Numbered from the stretch's first letter, positions 1-11,948 are shown. The stretch: 64,000 nucleotides of DNA from an uncultured Verrucomicrobiales bacterium (GCA_943789025.1 CALSSN010000018.1:25997-89996), one strand, 5' to 3'. Program-made: numbers and translations. The notes: a model not told the origin generated them from the sequence alone.

Positions 1-1
1 G

Positions 2-3000
2 CTGAAGGACGAAATGGGAACGAAAGAGGAGAAAGTCTACATGGGCGAACTCCCTTTGATGACTGCTCGCGGAACTTTTGTCATCAACGGTGCAGAGCGG
101 GTGGTGGTTTCTCAGCTCCACAGGTCGCCGGGGATCTGCTTCGAAACTTCGGTGCACCTCAACGGCAAGCTCCTGCATGGATTTCGGATCATTCCGGATC
201 GAGGTTCGTGGCTGGAGGTGCAATTCGACACCAATGATCTTCTTTACGTCTATCTGGATCGCCGTCGACGCAGACGTAAGTTCCTCGCGACGACATTCCT
301 GCGGGCAATCGGATATTCTTCCAACGAGGACATCGTGCGCGAGTTTTATAAGGTCGAGAAGCTCAAGCTGCGGACCAATCTCGACGAGGACAAAATTTCC
401 TCCAAGGTTACTTTTGAAGACATACTCGACGGTGAGATTATCATCGCAAAAGCCTACGAGCCGCTCAGTATAGGCGTGGTGCGCCAGCTCCTCGAGCTCG
501 GTCATAAGCAGATCGAAGTGATCGACACGAGGGAAGACGATATTCTCGTCAAGACTCTGAAGAAGGATCCTGCTGAGAACGAAGAAGAGGCTCTGAAAGA
601 CATTTACAAGCGTCTTCGCCCCGGGGATCCGCCAACGGTTCCTAATGCCCGTGCGCTGATCAAACGACTCTTTTTCGACCCTAAGAAGTATGATCTCACT
701 CGGGTCGGGCGCTACAAGATCAATCAGAAGCTCGATCTTAAGACCGACTCTGATACGAGAGTGCTGACGGCAGGTGATTTTCTTGCCTCGATGAAGTATC
801 TGCTCCAGCTTAAGCAAGGCACTGGTATTCTAGACGATATCGATCACCTCGGTTCGCGCCGTGTGCGTGCTGTGGGAGAGCTTCTTGCCAACCAGTGCCG
901 GGTAGGCCTGGCTCGCACCGAACGCCTAGTGAAAGAGCGCATGACCCTTTTCGATGTGAACATCGAGGGCATGACCCCGCAGAAACTTATCAATCCTAAG
1001 GCGCTCAGTGCTGTGGTTCGAGATTTCTTCGGACGTTCCCAGCTCAGTCAGTTTATGGACCAGACAAATCCTCTGGCCGAACTGACGCATAAGAGACGCC
1101 TTTCAGCGCTTGGGCCGGGAGGACTCAACCGGGATCGTGCCGGCTTTGAAGTGCGAGATGTGCACTCCTCGCACTATGGAAGAATCTGCCCGATCGAGAC
1201 TCCGGAAGGACCAAACATCGGCTTGATCAACTCGATGTCCTGCTTCGCAAGGATCAATGAGTTCGGGTTTATCGAGACGCCTTACAGAAAAATCGAAAAC
1301 GGGGTCGTTAAGAAAAAAATTGAATATGTCACTGCCGACCAGGAAGAGAAATACCTGATCGCCCAAGCTAACAATCTTATTGACGATAAGGGTAATTTTC
1401 TCACCAAGCAGATCACGGTCCGGCAGCGGGGCGACTTTCTTGAAGTCGATCCGAAAGAGGCATCCTACATGGATGTTTCTCCCAAGCAGCTCGTCTCAGT
1501 GGCTGCCTCGATGATCCCCTTTCTCGAGCATGACGATGCGAACCGAGCTCTCATGGGATCGAACATGCAGCGCCAGGGAGTGCCATTGCTTGAACCCGAG
1601 GCTCCATTTGTCGGTACAGGAATGGAATCGAAGGCTGCCCGCGACTCGCGTGCTGTCGTTGTTTCTGAGGCCGCTGGGAAGGTGGCTGCTTCGATCGCTA
1701 CGCATATCGTTATCTCCAAGGATGGCAGTCTGCCGGTTTCGGACGAGGAGTTTCTCCTGCACCCCGACGGCGTGAGCAGTGATCCTGAGAATGGCCTTTA
1801 CGTCTACCCTCTCCGTAAGTTCATGCGGTCGAACGCAGGGACCTGCATGAATCAAAAGCCCCTTGTGAAAAGAGGTGACCGGGTGAAGAAAGGACAACTC
1901 CTTGCGGATGGTCCTGCCACAGAGAATGGCGAACTGGCGCTCGGGCGAAATGTCCTGGTCGCTTTCATGCCCTGGCATGGCTACAACTTCGAGGACGCCA
2001 TCACCATTTCGGAGAGAGTGGTGAAGCAGGATGTTTACACCTCGATTCATATTTCAGACTTTGAAGTTGGGGCCCGGGATACCAAGCTTGGCCCGGAAGA
2101 AATTACCCGTGACATTCCGAATGTTGGCGAAGAGGCCCTGCGTAACCTCGGCGCGGACGGCGTTATTCGCATTGGTGCAGAGGTCAAGCCTGGTGATATT
2201 CTGGTCGGAAAAATCACCCCGAAAAGCGAGACTGAACTTGCTCCCGAAGAACGTCTTTTACGGGCAATTTTTGGTGAGAAAGCTGCAGATGTGAAGGACA
2301 CTTCGCTGCGGGTTCCTTCAGGTTGCACAGGCATCGTGATGGATATTCGGGTTGCCTCGCGAACTGACACAAGCCAGGAGAAACTCTCTCCGACCGAGCA
2401 CAAGCGTCAGCTCAAACAGATCACCGAAGAACACAAGAAGAAGCGTGACCTGCTCACGGAGCAGCTTACCGAAAAATTGTCTGACGTCCTGCTAGGTGAA
2501 AAAGTCTCACTTGATGTGGTGAACGGGAAAACCGGAGAGATTGTTATTCCGGCTAACCGCAAGATCACGAAAACTTTACTGCGTAAGCTTGCGGCTCAAT
2601 ACGACGCAGTCGAGATCGACCCAAGTCCGGTCAGAACGACGGTCATGGAGATCGTCAACACCTTCCGGCAGAAGTTTGCCGATGTTGATGTCGAACGCGA
2701 ACGCGCCCTCGACAGGATTGAAGGGGGTGATGACATCGAACCGGGAGTTATCAAGCAGGTCAAAGTTTACGTAGCCTCAAAGCGGAAGCTTTCGGTTGGT
2801 GATAAGATGGCCGGACGCCACGGCAATAAGGGTGTTGTCGCCACAATCGTCCCGGAGGAGGACATGCCCTTCCTTGAGGATGGCTCGCCGGTCGATATCT
2901 GCCTGAACCCTCTTGGCGTTCCATCTCGAATGAACGTCGGCCAGGTTCTCGAGACCCACCTCGGTATCGCAGCCAAGGCCCTTGGTTTTAATGTCGCCAC

Positions 3001-3529
3001 TCCGGTTTTCGACGGCATAGCCGAAGAGAAAATCATGGGTTACATGAAAGAGGCTAAGGCCCAGCCCGGTTACGAGTGGATCGGACTGAATGGAAAATCA
3101 GTGCTCTTTGACGGTCGTACAGGCGATCCGTTTCACCAGGAAATTGTCGTCGGCTATATCTACATGATGAAGCTCGGCCACCTGGTTCAGGATAAGATTC
3201 ACGCTCGGGCAGTTGGCCCTTATTCGCTGGTGACCCAACAGCCGTTGGGTGGTAAAGCGCAGTATGGTGGCCAGCGCTTCGGTGAGATGGAGGTATGGGC
3301 GCTGGAGGCCTATGGAGCGGCCTACACGCTTCAGGAACTTCTCACTGTGAAATCGGACGATGTGCAGGGGCGAACCCGAATCTACGAGTCCATTGTCAAA
3401 GGTGACAACAATCTTGAGGCTGGCACTCCAGAATCTTTCAACGTCCTCATCAAGGAGATGCAGAGCCTCGGGCTCGACGTCGCCGTCGGCTCGAAAAAAG
3501 CCGAGTTCGACGACGCTTCCTCTTATTAA
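2..3529 (+). CDS. rpoB: DNA-directed RNA polymerase subunit beta (5' end outside window)
   Basis: This is the beta subunit of RNA polymerase, which with beta-prime forms the catalytic cleft. The frame is already open at base 2 with no start in view, and the first residues match roughly positions 110-130 of E. coli RpoB, so about 100-130 N-terminal residues are missing; about 1,175 are present. Visible landmarks are [16 protein letters not shown] near the front, the rifampicin-pocket blocks [18 protein letters not shown] and [13 protein letters not shown], the central [12 protein letters not shown], the C-terminal [14 protein letters not shown] and [18 protein letters not shown]. The residues most often changed in rifampicin resistance (D and H of the first block, S of LSALGP) are the sensitive type. 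rpoC follows after about 65 bases on the same strand, the usual co-transcribed arrangement. The family assignment is certain. Confidence 0.98.
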   Translation: MKDEMGTKEEKVYMGELPLMTARGTFVINGAERVVVSQLHRSPGICFETSVHLNGKLLHGFRIIPDRGSWLEVQFDTNDLLYVYLDRRRRRRKFLATTFLRAIGYSSNEDIVREFYKVEKLKLRTNLDEDKISSKVTFEDILDGEIIIAKAYEPLSIGVVRQLLELGHKQIEVIDTREDDILVKTLKKDPAENEEEALKDIYKRLRPGDPPTVPNARALIKRLFFDPKKYDLTRVGRYKINQKLDLKTDSDTRVLTAGDFLASMKYLLQLKQGTGILDDIDHLGSRRVRAVGELLANQCRVGLARTERLVKERMTLFDVNIEGMTPQKLINPKALSAVVRDFFGRSQLSQFMDQTNPLAELTHKRRLSALGPGGLNRDRAGFEVRDVHSSHYGRICPIETPEGPNIGLINSMSCFARINEFGFIETPYRKIENGVVKKKIEYVTADQEEKYLIAQANNLIDDKGNFLTKQITVRQRGDFLEVDPKEASYMDVSPKQLVSVAASMIPFLEHDDANRALMGSNMQRQGVPLLEPEAPFVGTGMESKAARDSRAVVVSEAAGKVAASIATHIVISKDGSLPVSDEEFLLHPDGVSSDPENGLYVYPLRKFMRSNAGTCMNQKPLVKRGDRVKKGQLLADGPATENGELALGRNVLVAFMPWHGYNFEDAITISERVVKQDVYTSIHISDFEVGARDTKLGPEEITRDIPNVGEEALRNLGADGVIRIGAEVKPGDILVGKITPKSETELAPEERLLRAIFGEKAADVKDTSLRVPSGCTGIVMDIRVASRTDTSQEKLSPTEHKRQLKQITEEHKKKRDLLTEQLTEKLSDVLLGEKVSLDVVNGKTGEIVIPANRKITKTLLRKLAAQYDAVEIDPSPVRTTVMEIVNTFRQKFADVDVERERALDRIEGGDDIEPGVIKQVKVYVASKRKLSVGDKMAGRHGNKGVVATIVPEEDMPFLEDGSPVDICLNPLGVPSRMNVGQVLETHLGIAAKALGFNVATPVFDGIAEEKIMGYMKEAKAQPGYEWIGLNGKSVLFDGRTGDPFHQEIVVGYIYMMKLGHLVQDKIHARAVGPYSLVTQQPLGGKAQYGGQRFGEMEVWALEAYGAAYTLQELLTVKSDDVQGRTRIYESIVKGDNNLEAGTPESFNVLIKEMQSLGLDVAVGSKKAEFDDASSY

Positions 3530-3595
3530 ATCGAATCCATTACCTGAGAGCCTCAGCCTTAGCACCCACAACCTGACCCCAACGCATTGAACGAC

Positions 3596-6500
3596 ATGAG
3601 CGTAGAAGCCAATTTCAAAGATATGTTCGGATCCGAGCCCAAACTCGGAAATTTTGACCAGGTGGCAATCACCGTAGCGGCACCGGAGACCATTCGCTCA
3701 TGGAGTTCAGGCGAAGTCAAGAATCCGGAAACCATCAATTACCGAACCTTCAAGCCAGAAAAAGGTGGCCTTTTCTGTGAACGCATCTTTGGCCCGACCA
3801 AAGACTGGGAGTGCGCCTGCGGAAAATACAAGCGCATTAAATTCAAAGGTGTCATCTGCGACCGTTGTGGCGTTGAAGTGACTCTCTCTCGCGTCCGCCG
3901 TGAGCGTATGGGTCACATTGAACTGGCCGTTGCGGTGACGCATATCTGGTTCTACAAATGCATGCCTTCTCGCGTAGGCCTCATGCTCGATATGAGCGCC
4001 AGGCAGTTGGAGCGGGTGATTTATTACGAAGATTACATCGTCATCGATCCGGGTCACACCGACCTCGAGTCGGGTCAACTCCTGACCGAAGTGGAGTTCC
4101 GTGAAGCGGAAGAGCAGTATGGGGAGGGCACCTTTACTTCTGGGATGGGTGCGGAGGCTATCCGTGACCTGATGTCTCGTATCGACCTGAAGGAACTCGT
4201 CGTCGAACTGGAAGAGGCCATGGAGAAGACACGCTCCAAGCAGACGCGCAAGAAGCTTGCCAAACGGCTCAAGCTTGCTCAGGGATTCAGTGGTTCCCAC
4301 AGCCGTCCTGAGTGGATGGTTCTTGAGGTGCTCCCAGTGATTCCTCCGGATCTCCGTCCGTTGGTTCCGCTCGAAGGAGGGCGTTTTGCAACCTCTGACC
4401 TCAATGATCTGTATCGGCGCGTTATCAACCGCAACAACCGCCTCAAAAACCTTCTCCAACTGAAGACGCCTGACGTCATCATTCGGAACGAAAAAAGAAT
4501 GCTGCAGGAGGCCGTAGATGCCTTGTTCGATAACGGAAGACACGGTCGTGCCGTGACTGGTGCAGGCAATCGACCCCTCAAATCTCTCAGCGACATGCTT
4601 AAAGGGAAGGGCGGGCGTTTCCGCCAGAACCTTCTCGGTAAGCGCGTCGACTATTCAGGTCGGTCGGTTATTGTTATCGGCCCGGAACTGCTCCTTCACC
4701 AGTGCGGTCTTCCCAAGAAGATGGCGCTCGTTCTCTTCGAGCCGTTTATTATTCGCCGACTGAAAGACTTGGGATATGTACATACTGTCCGATCAGCCAA
4801 GAAAATGATCGAGCGGAAGACCACCGAGGTCTGGGATATCCTTGAGGAAGTGACCAAGGGTCACCCCGTGCTCCTCAACCGCGCACCAACCCTGCACCGG
4901 CTTTCGATTCAGGCTTTCGAGCCGGTTCTCATCGAGGGCTCCGCGATTCGTCTTCATCCGTTGACCTGCTCAGCATACAATGCGGACTTCGACGGCGATC
5001 AGATGGCTGTGCACGTGCCCTTGTCGATCGAGGCTCAAATGGAAGCTCGCTTGCTTATGCTTGCTCCCAATAACATTTTCTCGCCCTCCAGTGGTCGGCC
5101 AATCACCACGCCATCTCAGGACATTGTGATGGCCTGTTACTTTCTTACTCACGAGCGGCATCACATTATCAAGCAGGATCCCGATGCCCACATCCCACTT
5201 TTTTCGAGCACGACCGAAGTCGAGTTCGCTCTGGCAGAACGCGCCGTTGGTCTGCACGAGAAGGTCCGTCTGGAAAATCCGGATCATGGCAAAGAGACAG
5301 TGTATGGGGATTCAGATCCCGTTGTTATTGAAACCACTCCCGGGCGGGTGCGTTACAATGAAATCTGGCCAGCAGGTGTTGGATTTAAGAACAAGACAGT
5401 CACCAAAAAAGATCTTGGGGATATGATCTGGCGTTGTTATCAGGTCGCAGGACAGGAAGAGACGGTAGAGGCGCTTGATCGTCTGAAGGCGCTTGGATTT
5501 AAGGAGGCTACACGCGCAGGGTGTTCGATCGGAATTACGGACATGGTGATCCCGAAGACGAAGCAGGCAGAGCTAAAGGCCGCTTACAAGGAAGTGGAAA
5601 AAGTGACCAAGCAGTACCGTTCTGGAGTGATCACGGACGGTGAGCGGAACTCAAAGGTGATCGACGTCTGGACGCATGTCGGGGACGAAATCTCAAAAGA
5701 ACTTTACCGCACCCTTGAGTATAATGACGGGAAGGATCAAGCGAATCCACTCTATATCATGGTCAACTCGGGTGCCCGGGGAAACCAGCAGCAGATCAAA
5801 CAGCTCTCAGGAATGCGCGGCCTCATGGCGAAACCTTCAGGGGAGATTATCGAGCGTCCGATTACGTCAAACTTTCGAGAAGGTCTCTCGGTACTCGAGT
5901 ATTTCATCTCCACCCACGGTGCCCGGAAGGGACTTGCCGACACAGCGCTCAAGACGGCGGACTCTGGCTACCTCACGCGGAAACTCGTGGATGTAGCGCA
6001 GGATGTCATCATCACGCAAGAAGACTGTGGAACCAACAATGGAATCACGGTCGCCCCAATCTACGAAGGTGACGAGGAGGTTGTCGACTTGAAGACGAGA
6101 ACCTACGGTCGTGTAAGCTTGGAGAAAATCATCGATCCGATATCGGGCGATGTGATCGTGAAGAAGGGTCAGATTATTCTGGAGGAAGAAGCCGATAAGC
6201 TTCTCTCAATCGGGGTTGAACAACTTCGAATCCGCTCGGTGCTAACCTGCGAGAGCATCCGCGGTTGTTGCGCCCAATGCTACGGGCTCAATCTTGCATC
6301 CAGTACGTCGGTCAAGCTCGGCGCCGCGGTAGGGATCATCGCCGCTCAGTCGATCGGTGAGCCTGGCACGCAGCTTACTATGCGGACCTTCCATGTGGGT
6401 GGCGTTGCCTCAAATGTCTTCAAGCAGCCGATCATCAAGGTCAAAAACGCTGGTTTCGTGCGCTACAATGACCTTCGGGTGGTGCAGTCGGTTGATGGCA

Positions 6501-7735
6501 ACTGGGTTGTGCTCAATAAGAATGGTAGCCTTTCGATCCTCGATAAGGATGGCAAGGAACTGGAGTCGTATAAAATGGTTGTCGGATCGGTGATCACGGT
6601 TGAAGACGGTGGTGCTGTCAAAAAGGATGCCGCGATTGTTTCATGGGATCCATATTCAATTCCAATCATCACCGAGCGCGCAGGTAAAATCGAGTTCCGT
6701 GATATGATCATGGGAATCACCATCGGTAAGGAGAAGGATGAGACTACGGGCTCAGAAGGACTCGTTGTCATTGAGCACAAAGAGGATCTCCACCCTCAGA
6801 TCGTGGTGGTGGATAAGAAGTCGAAGGCCATTCTCGCTTCCTATTCGATTCCTGCTGGTGCTCACCTTGCGGTCAAAGATAAGAAGTTGATCGCGGCTGG
6901 TGAGTTGCTTGCCAGGACCCCGAGGAAAGTCTCTAAAACCAAAGATATCACAGGAGGTCTTCCGAGGGTGGCTGAGCTCTTCGAGGCACGAAAGCCGAAG
7001 GATGCCTGCCATATCGCAAAGATTGACGGTGTCGTTGAATTTGGGGGAATGGTGCGAGGGAAACGAAAGCTTATCGTTCGCGATCAGGAAACCGGCAACG
7101 AGGAAGAGCACCTGATTCCCCGCGTCAAGCACACCATTGTCCACGCAGGTGATTTCGTCCGCAAAGGCGATCAGCTCACGGAAGGCCCTGTGGTTCCGCA
7201 CGAGATTCTTGAGATTCTCGGCCCACACGCCCTTCAAGAGCATCTGCTCAATGAGGTGCAGGAAGTCTATCGTCTTCAGGGGGTAGAGATCAATGACAAG
7301 CACATCGAGATTATCTCCCGTCAGATGATGCGCAAGGTGAAGGTCACGGATCCTGGTGACACGCAGTTTCTGTGGGGTGATCAAATCGAACGAGTTGACT
7401 TTGAGGTGGCCAACAAAGACATCATCGAGCAAGGCGGTAAGCCAGCTGAAGCAGAGCCGGTCCTTCTGGGAATTACCAAGGCATCACTGGAGACGAACTC
7501 GTTCATCTCTGCAGCCTCGTTCCAGGACACGACCAGAGTCCTGACCGAAGCGGCCACTCTCGGGAGAGTTGATAAACTCAAAGGCTTCAAAGAGAACGTT
7601 ATCATGGGACACCTGATTCCAGCTGGAACAGGTTTTGCTGAGAATCGTAACTTCGAACTACGCGAAACAGTCGAGCCGGCGGCTCTTCCCGAGGAAGATG
7701 AGTTGGATGAGTTTGTTGCGCTGGAAGAGGCGTAG
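3596..7735 (+). CDS. rpoC: DNA-directed RNA polymerase subunit beta-prime
   Basis: This is the beta-prime subunit, which carries the metal-binding catalytic loop [12 protein letters not shown]. The N-terminal zinc site is visible as [19 protein letters not shown], and the second zinc site as [11 protein letters not shown]. The trigger-loop/bridge region appears around [20 protein letters not shown] prefer the ATG at 3596 ([12 protein letters not shown]); a TTG three codons upstream at 3587 is also in frame, and neither has a clear Shine-Dalgarno sequence. The length, about 1,379 residues, is normal. The C-terminal tail is acidic. It lies directly downstream of rpoB and converges on pheT. Confidence 0.98.
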   Translation: MSVEANFKDMFGSEPKLGNFDQVAITVAAPETIRSWSSGEVKNPETINYRTFKPEKGGLFCERIFGPTKDWECACGKYKRIKFKGVICDRCGVEVTLSRVRRERMGHIELAVAVTHIWFYKCMPSRVGLMLDMSARQLERVIYYEDYIVIDPGHTDLESGQLLTEVEFREAEEQYGEGTFTSGMGAEAIRDLMSRIDLKELVVELEEAMEKTRSKQTRKKLAKRLKLAQGFSGSHSRPEWMVLEVLPVIPPDLRPLVPLEGGRFATSDLNDLYRRVINRNNRLKNLLQLKTPDVIIRNEKRMLQEAVDALFDNGRHGRAVTGAGNRPLKSLSDMLKGKGGRFRQNLLGKRVDYSGRSVIVIGPELLLHQCGLPKKMALVLFEPFIIRRLKDLGYVHTVRSAKKMIERKTTEVWDILEEVTKGHPVLLNRAPTLHRLSIQAFEPVLIEGSAIRLHPLTCSAYNADFDGDQMAVHVPLSIEAQMEARLLMLAPNNIFSPSSGRPITTPSQDIVMACYFLTHERHHIIKQDPDAHIPLFSSTTEVEFALAERAVGLHEKVRLENPDHGKETVYGDSDPVVIETTPGRVRYNEIWPAGVGFKNKTVTKKDLGDMIWRCYQVAGQEETVEALDRLKALGFKEATRAGCSIGITDMVIPKTKQAELKAAYKEVEKVTKQYRSGVITDGERNSKVIDVWTHVGDEISKELYRTLEYNDGKDQANPLYIMVNSGARGNQQQIKQLSGMRGLMAKPSGEIIERPITSNFREGLSVLEYFISTHGARKGLADTALKTADSGYLTRKLVDVAQDVIITQEDCGTNNGITVAPIYEGDEEVVDLKTRTYGRVSLEKIIDPISGDVIVKKGQIILEEEADKLLSIGVEQLRIRSVLTCESIRGCCAQCYGLNLASSTSVKLGAAVGIIAAQSIGEPGTQLTMRTFHVGGVASNVFKQPIIKVKNAGFVRYNDLRVVQSVDGNWVVLNKNGSLSILDKDGKELESYKMVVGSVITVEDGGAVKKDAAIVSWDPYSIPIITERAGKIEFRDMIMGITIGKEKDETTGSEGLVVIEHKEDLHPQIVVVDKKSKAILASYSIPAGAHLAVKDKKLIAAGELLARTPRKVSKTKDITGGLPRVAELFEARKPKDACHIAKIDGVVEFGGMVRGKRKLIVRDQETGNEEEHLIPRVKHTIVHAGDFVRKGDQLTEGPVVPHEILEILGPHALQEHLLNEVQEVYRLQGVEINDKHIEIISRQMMRKVKVTDPGDTQFLWGDQIERVDFEVANKDIIEQGGKPAEAEPVLLGITKASLETNSFISAASFQDTTRVLTEAATLGRVDKLKGFKENVIMGHLIPAGTGFAENRNFELRETVEPAALPEEDELDEFVALEEA

Positions 7736-8041
7736 TAAGCTTTGATCTTTGAAAGAGACACGAGACTCGAGCTAAGCAGGCAAAAAAAGGCGCGCAGGCG
7801 CGCTGTGGCTTGTCGTTGGGAGCCCCCTTCGGCGGGTTCAGCCCGCCGGACCGGCTTAGCGGTTCCGTGGTTCCGTGAGTCGTTGGTCGGTCGGTGATCT
7901 CATTCACGCCAACTGCAGTCGGCAGTCGTGGGCAGCGATGGGCAACATGATCGCCGAGGAAGAAAGTTGAGGACTCTCGCGTGGCGCAGGGGAAAAAGCG
8001 AAGCCAATCCGTCAATCTGCCAGTCTCAGTGACAGCGCGGG
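7736..8041. other. Convergent intergenic region between rpoC and pheT with one hairpin
   Basis: About 306 bases separate the converging ends of rpoC and pheT. I see no convincing gene or tRNA here. A perfect 7-bp inverted repeat (CGGCGGG, loop TTCAG, CCCGCCG) spans 7830-7848. No T-run follows on either strand, so it is at best a weak bidirectional terminator or an RNA 3'-end stabiliser. Confidence 0.4.
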
Positions 8042-10438
8042 TCAGCGTATGGTGACGGAAAGTTTTGCTTGGAGTGCCTCAAGAATTCTGGTGTGCGCTT
8101 TGTCGACCTGTTCAGCCTTCAAGGTGGCTTCAGAATCCCGGTAGATAAGCTTGTAAGCAACAGAGCGGCGGTCGGTGGGAAGTTTTTCTCCGGTCGGGTC
8201 CATGAAGACGTCGAACAGGGAAGCTTCGACGAGAAGGGGTTCTTTTTGCTGGGCAAAAAAAGAATCGATATCACCGGCTGGAAGGTCGGCAGCTGTCTCG
8301 ATTGCCACGTCTCGGGTGATGGCGGGGAATCTTGGGAGATCACTGACCTTGAATGCAACAGAACTTTGCTTCTGGAGGCAGGCGAGGTCTATTTCTGCGA
8401 TGAGAATGGCGCCGTCGACTCCGAGTTCCCGGCTTCGTGAAGGACCGACCTGCGCGGCGAGGCCGGCAGATTTTCCGTTGACCTTAATCTGTGCAGCAAG
8501 CGGAAAATGCGCATGTTTCACTCTCGTAAAGGCGATTGAGCAGCCAGGAAGAAGTGCCTCCAGAGATCCTCGTAAATCGTGGAAGGTGGCTTCATCGGGA
8601 TGTTTGTTAAGCCACGATTCTGGGGCAGCGTGACCCGTGATCGCGATCGCGAGCTGTTGGATCTCAGTGTGGGTCGGGTGCTTGGCTTCGTTGAGGAAGC
8701 ATGTGCCAAGTTCAAAGAGGCGGATTTCGGTTGCGCCCATGCGAAGGTTGCGCCTCATGCTGGCGAGAAGACCTGGGACGATACTGCTTCGCATGTGCGT
8801 GTGATCTTCAGAGAGCGGGTTTTTGAGTGCTACAGTCTCTCCTCTGCGCATCCCTAGCCCGAGTTCGTCATGAGTCTGGGTCGTGGAGATGAGCTTGAGG
8901 GTAGTGCACTCATGGAAGCCCTGGGCGGCCAGGTGGCGCCGAAGCCGCATTCGGGCATCGTAGGCGATGTCAGCTTTGGAGATTTCTGCCGTGGGGCCGA
9001 GGTTCCGCGAAGGAATCTTGTCGAGACCGTAGATGCGGGCCACTTCCTCGACGAGGTCGATAGGGCGCTTAAGGTCAAGCCGGTAGCTGGGAATGATCCA
9101 CGAGGTAGTTTCTCCTTGATCACTTTGCTCAAGTCCGAGTTGGGAAAGAATGGCAGCGATTTCATCATCTTCGATTTCGGCCCCAAGAATTTTGCGGCAG
9201 AAATCAGGGTCGAAGGGGATCGCGGTGGTTTTTTCCGGAGCGGCTCCCACTGCGCGGATGACTTCGTCCGCGGTCCCGCCAGCCAGCTGGACGATGAGAG
9301 CTACAGCGAGCTCCGAGGATTCCAGAACCTGGGAGGGATCGGCTCCGCGCTCGAAGCGGTAGCTCGAGTCGGAACTGAGGCCGAGCCGGCGTGAGGTCTG
9401 GCGAATGCGAGAAGGTAAAAAATAGGCGGATTCCAGGAGGATGTCGGTGGTGGAAGCTGTGACACCGCTCTCGATGCCTCCCATCACTCCAGCGATGGCC
9501 AGGGCCTTCGAGCAGTCACTGATGACGAGGTCATCGGAGGTGAGAATGTGCTCCTCTTCATCGAGGGTCGCCAATACTTCGTCCTCGGCGGCACGCCGCA
9601 CATCGATCCCTCCATCGAGTTTGGCGACGTCGAATGCGTGAAGGGGATGCCCTCTCTCCATGAGCAGGTAGTTGGTGACATCGACAACATTGTTGATCGG
9701 ACGCAGGCCGATACTGGTGAGTTTATCCTGCAGCCATTGAGGTGATTCCTTGACCTCAACTCCAGTGATTTTGCGTGCGGTATAAAAGGGGCAATCATCG
9801 GGCGCCGAGAGAGCGATTTCGTCAGAGGAAGTCGAGAGGCTTTTGCCGCCTCCCTCACTTGCAATGGAACCTTTGAGTCGCAGCGGTCGCCCTGTGAGGG
9901 CAGACAACTCTCGTGCCACTCCGAGGTGGCTCAGGCAGTCAGGGCGGTTAGGAGTGATCTCGAGTTCAAAGATGGTGTCGCTCTTAAAAAGTTCCCGTAT
10001 CAGGGTGCCAGGCTGTGGATTGTCCTGGAGGATGAGGAGTCCTTCGTTCTCATTCCCGAGGCCGAGTTCTCGGGCGCTGCAAAGCATGCCCAGAGATGCT
10101 ACACCTCGAAGCCGTCCCTCCTTGATCTCGAATGCTCCCACGGTGGCACCGGGAAGGGCGAGCGGGACACAGTCGCCGGGCGTGTAATTTTTCGCCCCGC
10201 AGACAATCTGTCTGGGAGTTCCAGATCCATCATCCACCTGACAGACGCTGAGCCTGTCGGCGTCTGGATGTGGGTCAGAGGTGCTGATGCGGGCGACGAT
10301 AATGAGCTCGGAGGAGACGCCGGATATCTCGACATTCTCGACTTCGATGCCTGAGAAAGTAAGCAGACCAGTGATCTCCTCTGTCTTTAGATCAGAGATG
10401 TCAATGAGATCGTTGAGCCAGTTGCGGGAGATTTTCAT
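8042..10438 (-). CDS. pheT: Phenylalanine--tRNA ligase subunit beta
   Basis: Beta chain of the heterotetrameric phenylalanyl-tRNA synthetase, 798 residues, normal length. It begins MKISRNWLNDLIDI. A tRNA-binding OB-fold (EMAP II-like) lies at about residues 40-150 (HPDADRLSVCQVD, IVCGAKNY). Next come the B3/B4 editing domain, with its typical NNVVDVTNYLLMERGHPLHAFD stretch near residues 250-270, the B5 domain (SYRLDLKRPIDLVEEVARIY), the inactive class II-like core, and a C-terminal ferredoxin-fold anticodon-binding domain starting near PRFPAITRDVAIE. It starts 11 bases after the pheS stop, so the two are almost certainly co-translated. No good Shine-Dalgarno is visible. Confidence 0.97.
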   Translation of the reverse strand: MKISRNWLNDLIDISDLKTEEITGLLTFSGIEVENVEISGVSSELIIVARISTSDPHPDADRLSVCQVDDGSGTPRQIVCGAKNYTPGDCVPLALPGATVGAFEIKEGRLRGVASLGMLCSARELGLGNENEGLLILQDNPQPGTLIRELFKSDTIFELEITPNRPDCLSHLGVARELSALTGRPLRLKGSIASEGGGKSLSTSSDEIALSAPDDCPFYTARKITGVEVKESPQWLQDKLTSIGLRPINNVVDVTNYLLMERGHPLHAFDVAKLDGGIDVRRAAEDEVLATLDEEEHILTSDDLVISDCSKALAIAGVMGGIESGVTASTTDILLESAYFLPSRIRQTSRRLGLSSDSSYRFERGADPSQVLESSELAVALIVQLAGGTADEVIRAVGAAPEKTTAIPFDPDFCRKILGAEIEDDEIAAILSQLGLEQSDQGETTSWIIPSYRLDLKRPIDLVEEVARIYGLDKIPSRNLGPTAEISKADIAYDARMRLRRHLAAQGFHECTTLKLISTTQTHDELGLGMRRGETVALKNPLSEDHTHMRSSIVPGLLASMRRNLRMGATEIRLFELGTCFLNEAKHPTHTEIQQLAIAITGHAAPESWLNKHPDEATFHDLRGSLEALLPGCSIAFTRVKHAHFPLAAQIKVNGKSAGLAAQVGPSRSRELGVDGAILIAEIDLACLQKQSSVAFKVSDLPRFPAITRDVAIETAADLPAGDIDSFFAQQKEPLLVEASLFDVFMDPTGEKLPTDRRSVAYKLIYRDSEATLKAEQVDKAHTRILEALQAKLSVTIR

Positions 10439-10449
10439 GGTGGCGTGGC

Positions 10450-11469
10450 TTAGGCAAACTGCTTGAGAAAGCGAATGTCGTTTTCGATGAGAAGCCGAAT
10501 ATCAGAGATCCCCCAGCGAATCATGGCAAGCCGTTCAAGGCCCATGCCAAAAGCGAATCCAGTGACACGTTCTGGATCAAAGAGATGATCGCCGCGTGAC
10601 TGGCAGACAGCTTCAAAGACAGCAGGGTCAACGATTCCACAACCAGCGATCTCGATCCATTTAGGCTGTTTGCCCTTGGCCTCGAGGCGGATGTCGATCT
10701 CGTAGGATGGTTCCGTGAAAGGGAAGAAGTGAGGGCGGAATCTGATCTCAGTCGCTTTGCCAAAAAGGCAATGGAAAAAGTATTCCAAGGTTCCCTTGAG
10801 GTCTGCGAGGGTGACTTTTTCGTCTACGTAGAGGCCTTCGAGCTGGTTGAAAGAGGACAGGTGCGTGGCGTCGATTTCGTCGCGCCGGAACGCACTTCCC
10901 GGGGCAATAATCCGTAGCGGAGTATCCTCAGCGGTCTCCATGGTGCGAATCTGTACGGATGAGGTGTGGGTGCGAAGGAGCTCTCCGGTTTCGAAATAAA
11001 AGGTGTCCTTCTCATTTCGTGCGGGATGATCCTCCGGAGTGTTGAGGGCGTCGAAACAGTGGAACTCGGTTTCGATTTCAGGCCCCTCGGCCACGGCGAA
11101 ACCAAGGCGGCGGAGGACCGAGACAGCTTCATCCAGAATGAGGGTCAGGGGGTGAAGTCCTCCGGTGAAAGCTGTGCGGCCGGGAAGAGAAGAGTCGATG
11201 CCATCAAGCGCATGGGAATCGGCAGCAGCCTGAAGGTTGGTTCGCGCAGCTTCGAGTCTTGCGGTGATAGCAGAGCGGACGTCATTGAGTTTCTGTCCGA
11301 CGCTTTTCTTCTGGTCAGCCGGGACATCACGCATTCCGGCGGCGAGCGCGGCAAGCGACCCTTTCTTGCCGAGGTATTTCACCCGGGCAGACTCAAGGGC
11401 CTTTGCATCGGGGATGGTCTCAAGGTCAGTGAGAGCAGCGGACAAAAGCTGATCGAGTGCGGTCTCCAT
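10450..11469 (-). CDS. pheS: Phenylalanine--tRNA ligase subunit alpha
   Basis: Catalytic alpha chain of phenylalanyl-tRNA synthetase, which charges tRNA-Phe together with PheT. The 339 residues are of usual length. An N-terminal coiled coil (about residues 1-85, rich in Ala/Lys/Asp) contacts tRNA and is followed by the class II core. Motif 2 is visible in AFRRDEIDATHLSSFNQLEG and motif 3 in GFAFGMGLERLAMIRWGI. The gene lies 104 bases after the rplT stop on the same strand but is separated from it by a strong intrinsic terminator. It therefore either has its own promoter in the 50-base gap after that hairpin or depends on read-through. Confidence 0.97.
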   Translation of the reverse strand: METALDQLLSAALTDLETIPDAKALESARVKYLGKKGSLAALAAGMRDVPADQKKSVGQKLNDVRSAITARLEAARTNLQAAADSHALDGIDSSLPGRTAFTGGLHPLTLILDEAVSVLRRLGFAVAEGPEIETEFHCFDALNTPEDHPARNEKDTFYFETGELLRTHTSSVQIRTMETAEDTPLRIIAPGSAFRRDEIDATHLSSFNQLEGLYVDEKVTLADLKGTLEYFFHCLFGKATEIRFRPHFFPFTEPSYEIDIRLEAKGKQPKWIEIAGCGIVDPAVFEAVCQSRGDHLFDPERVTGFAFGMGLERLAMIRWGISDIRLLIENDIRFLKQFA

Positions 11470-11513
11470 AGTTCTGCTTCAGAGGGGTGAGAGGTTCTGA
11501 AAAATTGTAGGAA

Positions 11514-11551
11514 TGAAAAAGGCGTGCGCTCTGGATGAGAGCGCACGCCTT
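11514..11551 (-). terminator. Intrinsic terminator or attenuator between rplT and pheS
   Basis: A perfect 14-bp stem (AAGGCGTGCGCTCT at 11519-11532 paired with 11538-11551, 5-base loop) is followed on the minus strand by a run of T from 11520 down to 11516. It sits 22 bases after the rplT stop and about 50 bases before the pheS start. It should end rpmI-rplT transcripts; regulated read-through into pheST is possible. Confidence 0.85.
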
Positions 11552-11573
11552 AGCAAGGTTCAAGGGTTTTGGG

Positions 11574-11948
11574 TTACGCGGCCGTGGCTTTTGCCTCTAA
11601 ACCTTGTTTCGCCTGGGCGACGAGTTCGTCGAATGCAACTCCGTCGTGGATGGCAAGGTCCGAGAGGACTTTGCGGTCGAGGTCAACACCGAGGTGTTTG
11701 AGCCCTTCGACAAAGCGAGAGTAGGTGATGTCACGACTGCGGCAGGCTGCGTTGATTCGTTGAACCCAGAGGTTACGAAAGGTACGCTTACGGTTTTTGC
11801 GGTCCCGGTAGGCCCAGGTCTGCGCTTTGTAAATGGCGTCTTTGGCGTAGCGGTAGTTGGTGGATCGCTTCCCGCGGAAGCCTTTAGCTTTCAGAAGCAT
11901 ACGCTTCCTGCGACTGCGGCTTGCGGGGGCATTGGTTGATCTAGGCAT
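11574..11948 (-). CDS. rplT: 50S ribosomal protein L20
   Basis: Ribosomal protein L20, a 23S rRNA-binding assembly protein of the large subunit. It is 124 residues and strongly basic, with the family core KGFRGKRSTNYRYAKDA, YRDRKNRKRTFRNLW and RINAACRSRDITYSRFVEGL. The start is supported by an AGGAG about 10 bases upstream on the minus strand. The gene follows rpmI with a 145-base gap. In many bacteria L20 represses its own operon by binding leader RNA; I did not identify such a structure here. infC, the usual upstream partner, is not next to rpmI in this window. Confidence 0.97.
   Translation of the reverse strand: MPRSTNAPASRSRRKRMLLKAKGFRGKRSTNYRYAKDAIYKAQTWAYRDRKNRKRTFRNLWVQRINAACRSRDITYSRFVEGLKHLGVDLDRKVLSDLAIHDGVAFDELVAQAKQGLEAKATAA

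Noticed and set aside
7602..8015. Minus-strand frame of 137 codons at the rpoC end
   Set aside because: It overlaps rpoC and the intergenic hairpin, and its composition is not protein-like.
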